Source of the DNA: Pseudomonadota bacterium
Lineage (GTDB): Bacteria > Pseudomonadota > Alphaproteobacteria > Rhodospirillales > Magnetospirillaceae
NCBI GenBank assembly: GCA_021781575.1
Contig: JAJXWP010000018.1
Span: forward strand, 16,508 to 80,507
Direction of reading: 5' to 3'
Length of the DNA stretch: 64,000 bases
Shown here: positions 29,263 to 37,738 of the stretch, in pieces
Layout of the letters: each line of letters begins with the position of its first letter
How positions within the stretch are numbered: the first letter of the stretch is position 1
Notes under the pieces: model-generated
What the model was told of the DNA's origin: nothing
What the model saw: the letters and a program-made list of their open reading frames with translations, nothing else
Database searches by the model: none
Position numbers and translations under genes: made by a program

Positions 29263-30195
29263 CTAATCAAACAGACTCGACACCGACCGCTCTTCGCTGA
29301 TGCGCTGGATGCTCTCGGCCATCAGGGGGGCGATGGTGATCTGGCGAATGTTGTGGGCATTCTTCACCGCCTCGGTGGCCTGGATCGAATCGGTGGAGAC
29401 CAGGCTTTCCAGAGGCGAGGCGGTGACGCGTTCCACCGCCTTGCCCGAAAGCACGCCATGGGTCACATAGGCGGAGACCGAGGTGGCGCCGGCCTTGATC
29501 AAGGCCTCGGCGGCGTTGCACAGGGTTCCGGCGGAATCAACGATGTCGTCGACCAGGATGCAGCGGCGGCCGCGCACATCGCCGATGATGTTCATCACCT
29601 CGGATACGCCGGCGCGTTCACGGCGCTTGTCGATGATGGCCAAGTCGGCATCCAGCCGCCGGGCAATGATGCGGGCTCGCACCACACCGCCGACGTCGGG
29701 GGAAACGATCATCAGGTCGTCGCCGTGGAAGCGGTTCTTGATATCGTTGGTGAACACCGGCGCCGCGTACAGGTTATCCAGCGGGATGTCGAAGAACCCC
29801 TGGATCTGACCGGAATGAAGATCCAAGGTGACGACGCGGTTGGCCCCGGCGGTGGTGATCAGGTTGGCCACCAGCTTGGCCGAAATGGGAGTGCGCGGAC
29901 CCGACTTCCGGTCCTGGCGGGCATAGCCGAAATAGGGGATCACCGCGGTGATGCGGCGAGCCGAGCCGCGGCGCAGCGCGTCCAAGGTGACCAGCAGTTC
30001 CATCAGGTTGTCGTTTGCCGGAAAGCTGGTGGACTGGACCACGAAGACGTCCTCACCGCGTACGTTTTCGTGGATCTCGACAAAAACTTCCATGTCCGAA
30101 AATCGGCGGATACTCGCCGCGGTGAGAGCCAGGTTGAGGTAGCTGGCGATCGCTTCAGCAAGTGGACGGTTGCTGTTGCAGGCAAGGATTTTCAT
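29263..30195 (-). CDS. prs: Ribose-phosphate pyrophosphokinase
   Basis: Makes PRPP from ribose-5-phosphate and ATP for nucleotide, His and Trp synthesis. Motifs: [18 protein letters not shown] (shown in part: the ribose-5-P region), the catalytic flexible loop with KRR (DKRRERAG) and the PRPP-binding loop [13 protein letters not shown]. 310 residues, standard. The second in-frame Met is used; a GTG one codon earlier is equally possible. The gene stands at the head of the rplY-pth-ychF group, separated by about 280 bases of structured sequence. Confidence 0.96.
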   Translation of the reverse strand: MKILACNSNRPLAEAIASYLNLALTAASIRRFSDMEVFVEIHENVRGEDVFVVQSTSFPANDNLMELLVTLDALRRGSARRITAVIPYFGYARQDRKSGPRTPISAKLVANLITTAGANRVVTLDLHSGQIQGFFDIPLDNLYAAPVFTNDIKNRFHGDDLMIVSPDVGGVVRARIIARRLDADLAIIDKRRERAGVSEVMNIIGDVRGRRCILVDDIVDSAGTLCNAAEALIKAGATSVSAYVTHGVLSGKAVERVTASPLESLVSTDSIQATEAVKNAHNIRQITIAPLMAESIQRISEERSVSSLFD

Positions 30196-30290
30196 CACGG
30201 AACCCTGAGAAAACAGCCGAAATCAAACAATGATTCAAGCTTTCATGCGGCGCGCCGGAATGTAACAGTCGGCCCCACAGATGTAAACGG

Positions 30291-30305
30291 CATTCCAGTG
30301 GAATG
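30291..30305. promoter_or_regulatory. Palindrome CATTCCA-g-TGGAATG between lipoprotein gene and prs
   Basis: A perfect 7-bp inverted repeat with a single central base in the short gap upstream of prs. The nearly gapless symmetry suits a protein-binding operator better than an RNA hairpin. No regulator is recognised. Confidence 0.4.
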
Positions 30306-30308
30306 GGT

Positions 30309-31121
30309 TTAATGCCCCCGGCTGCTCTTGCGGACGACTTCCGCAACACCTTCCGCCCCTGCATCGGCGATCTGCCGGCTGAGTATCGCCACCTGGCCGA
30401 GCAATGTCTCTCGTGGTACCGGGCTGCCCTGGGAGACCGTGCCCAGTTCCTTTCCCGCCGTATCACGGACGGTCCACTCCACTTCCACCAGATCGCGGTC
30501 GTTTGCGCCCGGCGTTATGCGCAGCTTGCCTTCGATGTCGAAGGCCGGAGCGGGGCCATCGACGGCAAGGCCCTGGCGGGCGAGGGCGCGTGCCATCGCA
30601 TGGGTCAGGCTGGCGCCGTCGAAACCTGGCGGGACGCTGACCGGGTGGAGACGAACCTGAGTGCGAACGGCGAGATCGCCCACGCCCGAATCGCGGCCGC
30701 GCAGCAACGCGGCTACAGCCGGAGCCGAGGCGGCGGCGAGAACGCCGCCATCGGCCCGGTCGTACCGCCCGGGCGGCAATGGCAGGCGTATTTCTCCAAT
30801 CGTCTTTCCCTTGGCACTGGCGATCCGCCAGACGAGGGTGCGGGCCTGGTCGCTCCCCTCAATGTGGCCTTTCAGCTTGAGAAAGCGGGATTCGCCGGCC
30901 TCGGTGGTGGCGGCGATATCTTGGCCATCGAACGCGGTGACCATGGCCTCGGCCAGGCCGGGCAAGCCTTCGATCGGACTCACGTCGATCGGAATGAGGG
31001 CACGGGGATCGACCAGCTTGGGGCCATCGCCCTCATGCTTGAAAGGCCTGGGCAGGGGGGTGCAGGCGGCGGCCGTCAGGAGCGCAATCCCGATGGTCAG
31101 ACGGGTCGGCGTTGACCTCAG
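30309..31121 (-). CDS. Predicted lipoprotein with no ATG/GTG/TTG start; function unknown
   Basis: The reading frame holds a good lipoprotein signal (RLTIGIALLTAAAC) followed by a 250-residue mature protein with segments such as RTLVWRIASAKGKTIGEIRLPLPPG and VEVEWTVRDTAGKELG, consistent with a beta-rich periplasmic fold. The frame stays open far upstream but over that stretch overlaps the PgeF gene in another phase. No ATG, GTG or TTG occurs between the PgeF stop and the signal sequence; the only plausible start is a CTG, with GGAG 10 bases upstream inside the PgeF end. So either CTG initiates here, translation is coupled, or the sequence has an error. Family not recognised. Confidence 0.6.
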   Translation of the reverse strand: MRSTPTRLTIGIALLTAAACTPLPRPFKHEGDGPKLVDPRALIPIDVSPIEGLPGLAEAMVTAFDGQDIAATTEAGESRFLKLKGHIEGSDQARTLVWRIASAKGKTIGEIRLPLPPGRYDRADGGVLAAASAPAVAALLRGRDSGVGDLAVRTQVRLHPVSVPPGFDGASLTHAMARALARQGLAVDGPAPAFDIEGKLRITPGANDRDLVEVEWTVRDTAGKELGTVSQGSPVPRETLLGQVAILSRQIADAGAEGVAEVVRKSSRGH

Positions 31122-31125
31122 GATG

Positions 31126-31914
31126 TCAGCGCTCCAGGACGATGGCCGACAAGGTCCGCCCGTAATCCGCTTCGCCAGCCTGTTGAGAGCGGCGATAGCT
31201 GAAGAATCGGGATTCCTCGCGGTAGGTGTCGCAGGGTGTCCGAGCCACTTCGTTGATCGAATGCTTGGCCAAGCGCCGGGCAATATAGCCGGGAAGGTCG
31301 AAAAAGAACCGGCCTTCGCGCGCCGAGGGAACGAAGAAGAAGTGGTTCGCCGGATCCTCGGCGAGGAACGGCGCCGGGAACTCAGGGCCGACCTCGTAGG
31401 ACCTTTGCGCGATACAGGGCCCGACGGCGGCGATGATACGCGCCGGCTTGGCGCCCAGCCTGGCCATGGCGGCCAGCGTGTTTTCCAGGACGCCGCCCAG
31501 GGCCCCGCGCCAGCCCGCATGGACGGCGCCGATCACGCTGGCGCGTGGATCGGCGAGCAGGATCGGGGCGCAGTCGGCGGTAACGATGCCCAGCGCCATG
31601 CCCGGCCGATTGGTCACCATCGCGTCGGCGACGGGCGGATCGGCGCTGCTCCAATCCTCTCCCACCACCGCAACGTCAGTCGTGTGCCGCTGCTGGACGG
31701 TGACCAACGCCTCAGGCGGCAGGTCGAGCTGTTCCATTGCCAAGGCGCGGTTGGCGCGGACGCGGGCGGGGTCGTCGCCCGAGCCTAGTCCGCAGTTGAG
31801 CGATCGGTAGATTCCCTCGGACGTCCCACCCTCACGGGTGAAAAAGCCGTGGCGAACGCGCTGCACACCGTTCAGGGCTGACACGGTGATCATGCAGGCT
31901 ACTGGTGCTGTCAA
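31126..31914 (-). CDS. pgeF: Peptidoglycan editing factor PgeF (laccase-domain, purine nucleoside phosphorylase family)
   Basis: DUF152/multicopper-like protein. Conserved Cys/His residues sit in GIVTADCAPILLADP and GAVHAGWRGALGGV, with RHTTDVAVV upstream and CIAQRSYEVGPEF near the end. In E. coli YfiH is an amidase that corrects misincorporated amino acids in cell-wall precursors; homologues also show purine nucleoside activity in other organisms. 262 residues. Its start overlaps the MidA-family gene by 4 bases. Confidence 0.88.
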   Translation of the reverse strand: MTAPVACMITVSALNGVQRVRHGFFTREGGTSEGIYRSLNCGLGSGDDPARVRANRALAMEQLDLPPEALVTVQQRHTTDVAVVGEDWSSADPPVADAMVTNRPGMALGIVTADCAPILLADPRASVIGAVHAGWRGALGGVLENTLAAMARLGAKPARIIAAVGPCIAQRSYEVGPEFPAPFLAEDPANHFFFVPSAREGRFFFDLPGYIARRLAKHSINEVARTPCDTYREESRFFSYRRSQQAGEADYGRTLSAIVLER

Positions 31915-32963
31915 TGAATGAATCCTGGCAGGTTCGGCAACCCGGGATGGGTAATGGCCATAACTTTAAACAGGTTGCCCATTCCTGAAGGTTCGATCAA
32001 GCGTCGGCATGCAGAAGCGACATCGGCCGCCGTCTCCGGGGCGGCTGCCATCAGCCGGTCGGCCCGCGGTTCGACCCCAAGCCGGCGCAGGAATACGCCC
32101 TGCGGCACCACCGGACTGGCGGCCGCCGGCCTCGCGGCTTCCGCCAGTGCCTGGAAGTCCACATGGGCCGTCAGGTCGGCTTCGCCAGGGTCTTCAAGAA
32201 CCGCGGCCGGCCGGTGACGGCGCACCGCCTGCAGGGTATCGCCGATGGCGGTGCGAGGATGGCCGTAGTCGATGACGAGAGCCGCTCCACCCTCGGAGGC
32301 GATCCGTTGTCCGACCCAGCGTGCGATGTCACGTGCCGGCTGGTTGATCTCGAAAATGTCACCTTCGCCGGCAAGCGGGGCGGCGATGTCCACCGGCGGT
32401 CCGTCGATGAAGGCGAAATCGCCGTCGTTCAGGCCGACCCGGCGCTCGATCCACAGCCGGCCGCGGCGGACGAACTGGCGGATCGGCAAGGCGTCGAAGA
32501 ACTCGTTGGCCACCAGTAACAGCGGGCCGGGCGGCAAGCCACGGACATCGTCCAGCCACACCAACTCGGTGCCCTTCAGGGTTTCGCGCTGACGGCGGCG
32601 CAGCGTCGGGCTGGTTTCCACCAGATGAATACGCAAAGACCGGCGGAAGGCCGGAACCCGGGCCGCGGCCCGAAGGAAATCAGCCATCAGCGTGCCCCGT
32701 CCCGGTCCCAGTTCGGCGAGCACGACCGGCTCCGGTTCACCCATAATCTGCCACACCACGGCAGCCCACAGGCCGATCAGTTCGCCGAATATCTGGCTGA
32801 TTTCGGGCGAAGTGATGAAATCCCCGGCCCGGCCCAGGGGGTCCTTGCGCATGTAGTAGCCATAGGCCGGATGGCCGAGGCATTGCTCCATGAATTCAGC
32901 CACCGGGATCGGCCCGGACGAGGCGATTTTCCGCCTCAGCAATTCGCCGAGGGGCCGGGTCAT
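31911..32963 (-). CDS. SAM-dependent methyltransferase, MidA/NDUFAF7 family
   Basis: 350 residues. Class I methyltransferase fold of the family whose mitochondrial member NDUFAF7 dimethylates a complex I subunit. Family segments: YYMRKDPLGRAGDFITSPE near the start, IFGELIGLW, the SAM-binding ELGPGRGTLMADFLRA, and LLVANEFFDALPI, then VIDYGH. The internal ATG is used because it overlaps the lgt stop (ATGA) and gives the family N-terminus (TRPLGELLRRKIASSGPI). Bacterial substrate unknown; complex I of this organism is a plausible guess. Confidence 0.88.
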   Translation of the reverse strand: MTRPLGELLRRKIASSGPIPVAEFMEQCLGHPAYGYYMRKDPLGRAGDFITSPEISQIFGELIGLWAAVVWQIMGEPEPVVLAELGPGRGTLMADFLRAAARVPAFRRSLRIHLVETSPTLRRRQRETLKGTELVWLDDVRGLPPGPLLLVANEFFDALPIRQFVRRGRLWIERRVGLNDGDFAFIDGPPVDIAAPLAGEGDIFEINQPARDIARWVGQRIASEGGAALVIDYGHPRTAIGDTLQAVRRHRPAAVLEDPGEADLTAHVDFQALAEAARPAAASPVVPQGVFLRRLGVEPRADRLMAAAPETAADVASACRRLIEPSGMGNLFKVMAITHPGLPNLPGFIH

Positions 32964-33754
32964 GAGGGCCGGCGAGCGCGGAGCATGAAGATGGCTCCGA
33001 CGAGGACCAAGGGGATGGAGAGCAGCTGCCCCATGGTGGTCCCGCCCCACAAATACCCCAACTGGATATCGGGCTGGCGGAAGAACTCACCGGTTATCCG
33101 CGCGATGCCGTATCCGGCCAGGAATGCCCCGGAAAGGAACCCGCTGCGCAACCTCAGGCTTTCGTTGCGCCATAGGAGATGCATGACGGTGAACAGGACG
33201 ATACCCTCCAGTCCCGCCTCATAGAGCTGGCTGGGGTGGCGCGGTATGGGGCCGCCGTTGGGGAAGATCATGGCCCAGGGGAGATCGAGCGGTGCCGGCC
33301 GGCCGAACAGCTCGCCGTTGACGAAATTGGCGAGCCGGCCGAAAAACAGGCCGATCGGGACGACGGTGCACACCGTATCGCCGACCGCCAGCAGGCTCAG
33401 CTTGTGGCGCCGGGTGAACAGCACGATGGCAACGATGACTCCGAGCGCGCCGCCGTGAAACGACATGCCACCCCGCCACAAGGCCAGAATCTGTTCAGGA
33501 TTGTGCAGATAGAATAGCGGTTTATAGAACAACACGTAACCCGTCCGGCCACCCAGCACGACACCCAGCGTGGCCCAGACCAGGAAGTCGTCGACTTGCT
33601 CGCCGGTCATGGCGAACGGCGGTTTGGACACCAGCCAGCGCATATATTTCCAGCCGCCCACCAGGCCGGTGATGTAGGCCAGGGCGTACCAGCGGATCCC
33701 GAGCGGTCCGAGGTGAATGGCGATCGGATCGAAGTTGGGGAATGCCAAGGCCAT
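32960..33754 (-). CDS. lgt: Prolipoprotein diacylglyceryl transferase
   Basis: Membrane enzyme that moves diacylglycerol from phosphatidylglycerol to the lipobox Cys of prolipoproteins. Several hydrophobic helices; the characteristic HGGALG, GRLANFVNGELFGRP (with the catalytic Arg) and RHPSQLYEAGLEGIVLF segments are present. 264 residues. The several lipoproteins in this window depend on it. Overlaps the MidA-family gene on one side and hldD on the other. Confidence 0.95.
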   Translation of the reverse strand: MALAFPNFDPIAIHLGPLGIRWYALAYITGLVGGWKYMRWLVSKPPFAMTGEQVDDFLVWATLGVVLGGRTGYVLFYKPLFYLHNPEQILALWRGGMSFHGGALGVIVAIVLFTRRHKLSLLAVGDTVCTVVPIGLFFGRLANFVNGELFGRPAPLDLPWAMIFPNGGPIPRHPSQLYEAGLEGIVLFTVMHLLWRNESLRLRSGFLSGAFLAGYGIARITGEFFRQPDIQLGYLWGGTTMGQLLSIPLVLVGAIFMLRARRPS

Positions 33755-34740
33755 CAGCAGTACCGGTCGTCAGCGGTGAGGTAGCGCGAAACATAGAGAT
33801 TGACGCCGTCCTCCAGCGAGGTGAACGGCTTGGTATATCCGGCGGTGCGTAGGCGGTCCATCTGCGCTTCGGTGAAATACTGGTATTTGTCGCGGATGTT
33901 GAGGGGGGTGTCGACGTATTTGACGTAGGGGTCTTTGCCGAGGGCACGGTACACGGCGGCGGCGAGGTCGTAGAAGGTGCGGGCGGTTCCAGTACCCAGG
34001 TTGAACAGGCCGTTCACCTGGGGGTGGTCGAGCAGCCAAATCATCACCTCGACCACGTCGCCCACCCAAATGAAGTCGCGCTTTTGGCCGCCATCGGGGT
34101 AGTCGGGGTGGTGCGAGCGGAACAGGTGGGCCGGGGCTCCGGCCGCCGCATGGGGGTATAGCTGGCTGATGACGCTCTGCTGCGATCCCTTGTGGTATTC
34201 ATTCGGCCCGTAGACGTTGAAGAACTTCAGGCCTACCCACTGTGGCGGCAGAGGCTTGTTTTCGGCGATCTTGCGGGCCACCCGACGGTCGAAAAGGTGC
34301 TTGCTCCAGCCATAGGCGTTGAGCGGCGTCAGAAGCGACAACGCCGCCGTCCCGAAGCTGTCATCAAAACCTTGCGTCCCGTCGCCATACGTCGCCGCCG
34401 ACGAGGCATAGATGATCCGCACATGGTTGCGGGTGCACCAGGCGAACAGTGCGAGCGACAGATTGAAGTTGTTGGCGACGATATGGTCGGCGTTGGTTTC
34501 GGTGGTCGCCGAGATGGCGCCCATGTGGAAAACGGCGCGGATGCGCTTCTTGTTGGCTTCGAGGAACTCGAAGGTTTGGTCGGGGTGGACGATGTCCGAC
34601 AACTCGCGCTTGCCGATGTTGCGCCACTTGTCGTTGTCGCGGAGCCGGTCGCACACGACCAGCGCGCCGTCGCCTCGCTGTTCGAGCGCCGCCAGGAGAT
34701 TGGAGCCGATGAAGCCGGCACCGCCGGTCACAACATACAT
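33754..34740 (-). CDS. hldD: ADP-L-glycero-D-manno-heptose 6-epimerase
   Basis: SDR-type epimerase giving the heptose precursor of the LPS inner core. GGAGFIGSNL (residues 6-15) binds NADP; the catalytic YGWSK motif lies near residue 147; KFFNVYGPNEYHKG and RDFIWVGDVV are typical of RfaD/HldD. 328 residues. The second Met is the start: AAGGA lies 7 bases upstream of it. The stop touches the lgt start. No other LPS genes are seen in the window. Confidence 0.93.
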   Translation of the reverse strand: MYVVTGGAGFIGSNLLAALEQRGDGALVVCDRLRDNDKWRNIGKRELSDIVHPDQTFEFLEANKKRIRAVFHMGAISATTETNADHIVANNFNLSLALFAWCTRNHVRIIYASSAATYGDGTQGFDDSFGTAALSLLTPLNAYGWSKHLFDRRVARKIAENKPLPPQWVGLKFFNVYGPNEYHKGSQQSVISQLYPHAAAGAPAHLFRSHHPDYPDGGQKRDFIWVGDVVEVMIWLLDHPQVNGLFNLGTGTARTFYDLAAAVYRALGKDPYVKYVDTPLNIRDKYQYFTEAQMDRLRTAGYTKPFTSLEDGVNLYVSRYLTADDRYC

Positions 34741-34780
34741 GGACAAATCCTTCGATAGCTGCGGGTTGATGCGGCTCCGC

Positions 34781-34857
34781 CGTCATCCTGACGGCCGAAG
34801 GGAGGAAGGATCTCGATAGGCCGATGAGCTCCCTCGCGGTCGCTCGGGATGGCAGGA
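34781..34857. repeat. Dispersed palindromic intergenic element, copy A
   Basis: A roughly 77-base sequence beginning GTCATCCTGACGGCCG and ending GCTCGGGATGGCAGGA, with inverted arms (GTCATCC...GGGATGGCA-like). A closely similar copy lies at 50561-50637. The copies share the core AAGGGAGGAAGGATC and the CTCCCTCGC...CTCGGGATG arm. It is the alphaproteobacterial 'GTCATCCTGA...CGCTCGGGATGACA' type of mobile-like intergenic repeat. Confidence 0.8.
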
Positions 34858-34936
34858 ATCGAACTGAGCGACAAGCCTGTTCCAAGGCTCGTTATAGGCT
34901 TGACCGAGGACCGCAACAAGCTCTGCTTGACCGCCG

Positions 34937-34959
34937 GCCGGTGCAGTCGACGCACCGGC
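34937..34959. other. Hairpin upstream of the ubiK promoter
   Basis: GCCGGTGC-agtcgac-GCACCGGC is a perfect 8-bp stem. It lies a few bases upstream of the candidate ubiK -35 element and may be a terminator remnant for plus-strand readthrough or an operator. Confidence 0.4.
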
Positions 34960-34960
34960 G

Positions 34961-34989
34961 TTGCGTCGCGGGCTCGGCCTCCGCATAAT
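34961..34989 (+). promoter_or_regulatory. Candidate promoter of ubiK
   Basis: TTGCGT (34961-34966) and CATAAT (34984-34989), 17 bases apart. The expected transcript would start about 20 bases before the ubiK ATG, giving a short normal leader with AGGA near the start codon. Confidence 0.5.
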
Positions 34990-35015
34990 GCAGGTCTCAT
35001 TTTCAGGACAAAGAC

Positions 35016-35336
35016 ATGCAGACCGACAACCGCCTTTTCGACGATTTTGCCCGCATGGCGGGTGGTGCGCTGAACGCCTTGACCGGCATCAAAACGGAAA
35101 TCGAGGCGCTGATGCGCCAGCAGATGGAACATTTCCTTGGCAACATGAACCTGGTGACCCGGGAAGAATTCGACGTCATGCAATCCATGCTGGCCAACGC
35201 CCGGAACGAGCAGGAGACCCTGGCCGCCCGGCTGGCGGTGCTGGAGGCCGAGTTGGCCACCCTCAAAGAGGGAGCGGGTGCGGTGCCGTTGGCGAAGCGC
35301 GGCCGAAAGATAAAGGATGAAGGCGAAGAGGCATAG
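35016..35336 (+). CDS. ubiK: Ubiquinone biosynthesis accessory factor UbiK family (BMFP) protein
   Basis: 106 residues. The N-terminal helix FDDFARMAGGALNALTGIK is amphipathic; NLVTREEFDVMQSML and a coiled-coil LAARLAVLEAELATLK follow, exactly the BMFP/UbiK layout (family length 80-120). UbiK binds UbiJ/SCP2 lipid-binding protein and lipids in aerobic ubiquinone synthesis. In alphaproteobacteria the exact role is less certain; the older name is membrane fusogenic protein. Confidence 0.85.
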   Translation: MQTDNRLFDDFARMAGGALNALTGIKTEIEALMRQQMEHFLGNMNLVTREEFDVMQSMLANARNEQETLAARLAVLEAELATLKEGAGAVPLAKRGRKIKDEGEEA

Positions 35337-35412
35337 AATCCTTTGCAACATCGAGGTAATAGGTGTGTCTGCCGTGAGGTCTACGCGTCCTCTCCCACAG
35401 ATCTATTGTCAA

Positions 35413-35421
35413 TTATCCACA
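35413..35421 (+). promoter_or_regulatory. Single DnaA-box consensus sequence TTATCCACA
   Basis: A perfect match to the 9-base DnaA box in the AT-rich gap between ubiK and the ybjN-like gene. It stands alone with no close neighbour box, so it may be a chance or single regulatory site. Confidence 0.4.
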
Positions 35422-35566
35422 ACAAAGCCGAATTAGAAGGTGTTTATTTCTTGCGCTCGCGGGAGGCACCCTATAGGCTACCCCTTGTGCTGCATGTGGC
35501 GTGGCATACAAGATGTTTGGCTTTAGCCTCGCCAAACCCCACGACGTGCCAAGGGAGGTCGCGGGT

Positions 35567-36070
35567 ATGACATTTTCAGTGACAACGGAAGAAGAAGCGG
35601 CCGCCAATCCACTGGATCTCGTGGAGCAACTGGTGACGGCCAACGATTGGCCTTTCGACCGTCGAAGCGACGACGAGATGGCCGTCGAGGTCCCCGGGCG
35701 GTGGTGCGACTACAGTCTTTATTTTGCTTGGCGCGAGGACATCGGCGCACTGCATTTTACCTGCGCCTTGGACATCAAGGTGCAATCGGTGAAAAAGGCG
35801 CAACTTTACGAGCTTCTTGCCGCGGTGAACGAACGGCTGTGGCTTGGCCATTTCGGCCTGTGGACCGAAGAGGGCGTCCCGATGTTCCGCCATGCCGTGC
35901 TGCTGCGCGGTCTGGGCGGTGCCAGCATGGAGCAGATCGAGGATCTGGTGGACATCGCCATCAGCGAATGCGAACGCTTCTATCCGGCCTTCCAATTCGT
36001 CATCTGGGGCGGCAAGTCGGCCAATGACGCGATCTCGGCGGCGATGCTCGATACGGTTGGGGAAGCGTGA
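35567..36070 (+). CDS. YbjN domain-containing protein
   Basis: 167 residues of the YbjN/DUF1790 family: ANPLDLVEQLVTANDWPFDR at the start, WRDYSLYFAW-like WCDYSLYFAWRED, HFTCALDIKV and LWLGHFGLWTEEG, the family core. The ATG at the given start is supported by GGGAGG eight bases upstream; GTG/ATG candidates 18-22 codons earlier lack a site. YbjN homologues are linked to motility and fimbriation control in enterobacteria and resemble type III chaperones; function here unknown. Its stop overlaps the proC start. Confidence 0.85.
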   Translation: MTFSVTTEEEAAANPLDLVEQLVTANDWPFDRRSDDEMAVEVPGRWCDYSLYFAWREDIGALHFTCALDIKVQSVKKAQLYELLAAVNERLWLGHFGLWTEEGVPMFRHAVLLRGLGGASMEQIEDLVDIAISECERFYPAFQFVIWGGKSANDAISAAMLDTVGEA

Positions 36071-36864
36071 GTCAAATCCTTCTCATCGGCTGCGGTAAAA
36101 TGGGCGGAGCGCTGCTCGACGGCTGGCTGGACCGCGGCCTGCCTCCTCAGGACATCGTCATCGTCGAGCCGCATGAGGCGCTGCGCCGGGCGCGGCCGCA
36201 GCTGCGGGTGGTGGCCGATCGGGACGCAGTGCCCGAGGATTTCCGCCCTCAAGTGGTGGTTCTGGCGGTGAAGCCGCAGATGATGGATGCGGTTCTGCCG
36301 GCCTATGCGGGCCTCGGCGGTGCCGCGTTCCTGTCCATCGCCGCCGGCAAGCCGCTCGGCTATTTCGCCGGCGTCCTCGGAGATGGCGTCCCGGTGGTGC
36401 GGGCGATGCCCAACACCCCGGCGTCGGTGCGCCGCGGCGTGACGGTGGCAACGGCCAATCGGCTGGTGGATGCGCCCCAGAGGGCGGTTTGCGATGAGCT
36501 CTTATCCGCCGTCGGCGAGGTAGCCTGGGTCGAAGACGAATCGCTGATGGATGCCGTCACAGCGCTATCCGGCAGCGGTCCGGCCTATGTATTTCTGCTG
36601 GCCGAGGCGATGGCGGCCGCCGGCGTTGCCGCCGGCCTGCCCGACGTTCTGGCTGAACGCCTGGCCCGCGCCACGGTGTCTGGCGCGGGCGAACTGCTGC
36701 GCCAATCCAGTGATGGCGCGGCGACGCTGCGCCAGAACGTCACCAGTCCCGGAGGAACCACTTTCGCCGCCTTGCAGGTGCTGATGGCAGATGACGGATT
36801 GTTCCCGTTGATGCGCCGCGCCATCGCGGCCGCAGCGCGGCGGTCCCGCGAATTGGCCGGGTAA
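36067..36864 (+). CDS. proC: Pyrroline-5-carboxylate reductase
   Basis: Final enzyme of proline synthesis, reducing pyrroline-5-carboxylate with NAD(P)H. Rossmann motif ILLIGCGKMGGALLDG at the N-terminus, AVKPQMMDAVL and RAMPNTPASVRRGVTV mid-protein, and the signature LSGSGPAYVFLLAEA plus NVTSPGGTTFAAL in the helical C-terminal domain. 265 residues. GTG start overlapping the ybjN-like stop by 4 bases. Confidence 0.96.
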   Translation: MSQILLIGCGKMGGALLDGWLDRGLPPQDIVIVEPHEALRRARPQLRVVADRDAVPEDFRPQVVVLAVKPQMMDAVLPAYAGLGGAAFLSIAAGKPLGYFAGVLGDGVPVVRAMPNTPASVRRGVTVATANRLVDAPQRAVCDELLSAVGEVAWVEDESLMDAVTALSGSGPAYVFLLAEAMAAAGVAAGLPDVLAERLARATVSGAGELLRQSSDGAATLRQNVTSPGGTTFAALQVLMADDGLFPLMRRAIAAAARRSRELAG

Positions 36865-37006
36865 ACGCCCCGGCGGGAATTGCCCATAATGCGTCGGCCC
36901 TCCGGAATTTCGTCCAATCTGTGACGGAATTCCGAATGCCTGGGCGGGTCATTGCGTTCGTTGGCGTTCGCACTAGATATGTGGAACAACTGCCGGTGGG
37001 TTGACC

Positions 37007-37639
37007 ATGGCTAAGAAACCACATGGGGCTTCACAACAGTCGGCCGCCGCCATTGACGCTATGCTGGCGTTGGCGGCTGAGCGCGGCTGGTATGCGGTGT
37101 CGCTGGCCGACATCGCCCAGCGGGCCAAAATTGGCTTGGCCGAGTTGCATGAGCAGTTCGAGGGCAAGGACGCCCTGCTTCGCGAATTCGTCGAAAGCGT
37201 TGACTTGGCGGTGCTGAAAGGCGAGTTGCCGGAAGCCGAAGCCAGCGTGCGCGACCGCCTGTTCGACGTGATAATGCGGCGCTTCGATGCCATGAAGCCG
37301 CACCGCGAGGGGATCCGAGCCATTCTGCGCGATCTACGGGGCGATCCCTGTGCGCTGCTGTTCGGCGTGCCGCGGCTTTTGGCCACGGCGTCGCTGATGC
37401 TGGAGGCGGCGGGCGTCAGCGCGTCCGGGCCGGGCGGCCGCCTCAAGGCGAAGGCGGTGGCGGCGATTTATCTATCGACGATGCGCACATGGCTGGCCGA
37501 CGACTCCGCGGATATGGCCCGCACCATGTCGGCACTTGATCGTGCGCTGCGCCGCGTCGAAGGCGTCGCCATGCTGTTCTGCCGCGGTCGCCGCGGTTCG
37601 GCTGACCCGGCCGAGGGAAGCGAGCCGGCCAAAGTATAA
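37007..37639 (+). CDS. TetR-like / COQ9-like regulator or accessory protein upstream of phasin
   Basis: 210 residues with a TetR-type N-terminal helix-turn-helix: AIDAMLALAAERGWYAVSLADIAQRAKIGLAELHEQF is seen in parts (ERGWYAVSLADIAQRAKIG, then LYEHF-like LHEQFEGKDALLREFV). The C-terminal half (LLATASLMLEAAG, STMRTWLADDSADMARTMSALDRALRR) resembles the COQ9 family used in alphaproteobacteria. The phasin gene follows after 100 bases carrying a PhaR-like site. Either a transcription factor for the phasin or a ubiquinone-related COQ9 homologue; sequence alone does not decide. Confidence 0.72.
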   Translation: MAKKPHGASQQSAAAIDAMLALAAERGWYAVSLADIAQRAKIGLAELHEQFEGKDALLREFVESVDLAVLKGELPEAEASVRDRLFDVIMRRFDAMKPHREGIRAILRDLRGDPCALLFGVPRLLATASLMLEAAGVSASGPGGRLKAKAVAAIYLSTMRTWLADDSADMARTMSALDRALRRVEGVAMLFCRGRRGSADPAEGSEPAKV

Positions 37640-37642
37640 CCT

Positions 37643-37659
37643 TTGCTGCGGCGCAACAA
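37643..37659 (+). promoter_or_regulatory. PhaR-like operator upstream of phasin
   Basis: TTGCTGC-ggc-GCAACAA is an inverted repeat with one mismatch, centred 92 bases upstream of the phasin start. It resembles the TGC-rich palindromes bound by PhaR repressors before phasin genes in alphaproteobacteria. It lies directly in front of the candidate -35 element. Confidence 0.5.
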
Positions 37660-37665
37660 AAACTG

Positions 37666-37694
37666 TTGACCTACCCGGGACACCCTCCTACCCT
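37666..37694 (+). promoter_or_regulatory. Candidate sigma-70-type promoter of the phasin gene
   Basis: TTGACC (37666-37671) and TACCCT (37689-37694) with a 17-base spacer. The -35 is close to consensus, the -10 is poor but correctly placed. The PhaR-like palindrome ends 6 bases upstream of the -35, a position where a repressor would block polymerase. Confidence 0.55.
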
Positions 37695-37738
37695 TTCGTC
37701 GCCGCATCCCTGTTCGACTTACGGTGGAGGAGCCCGCT

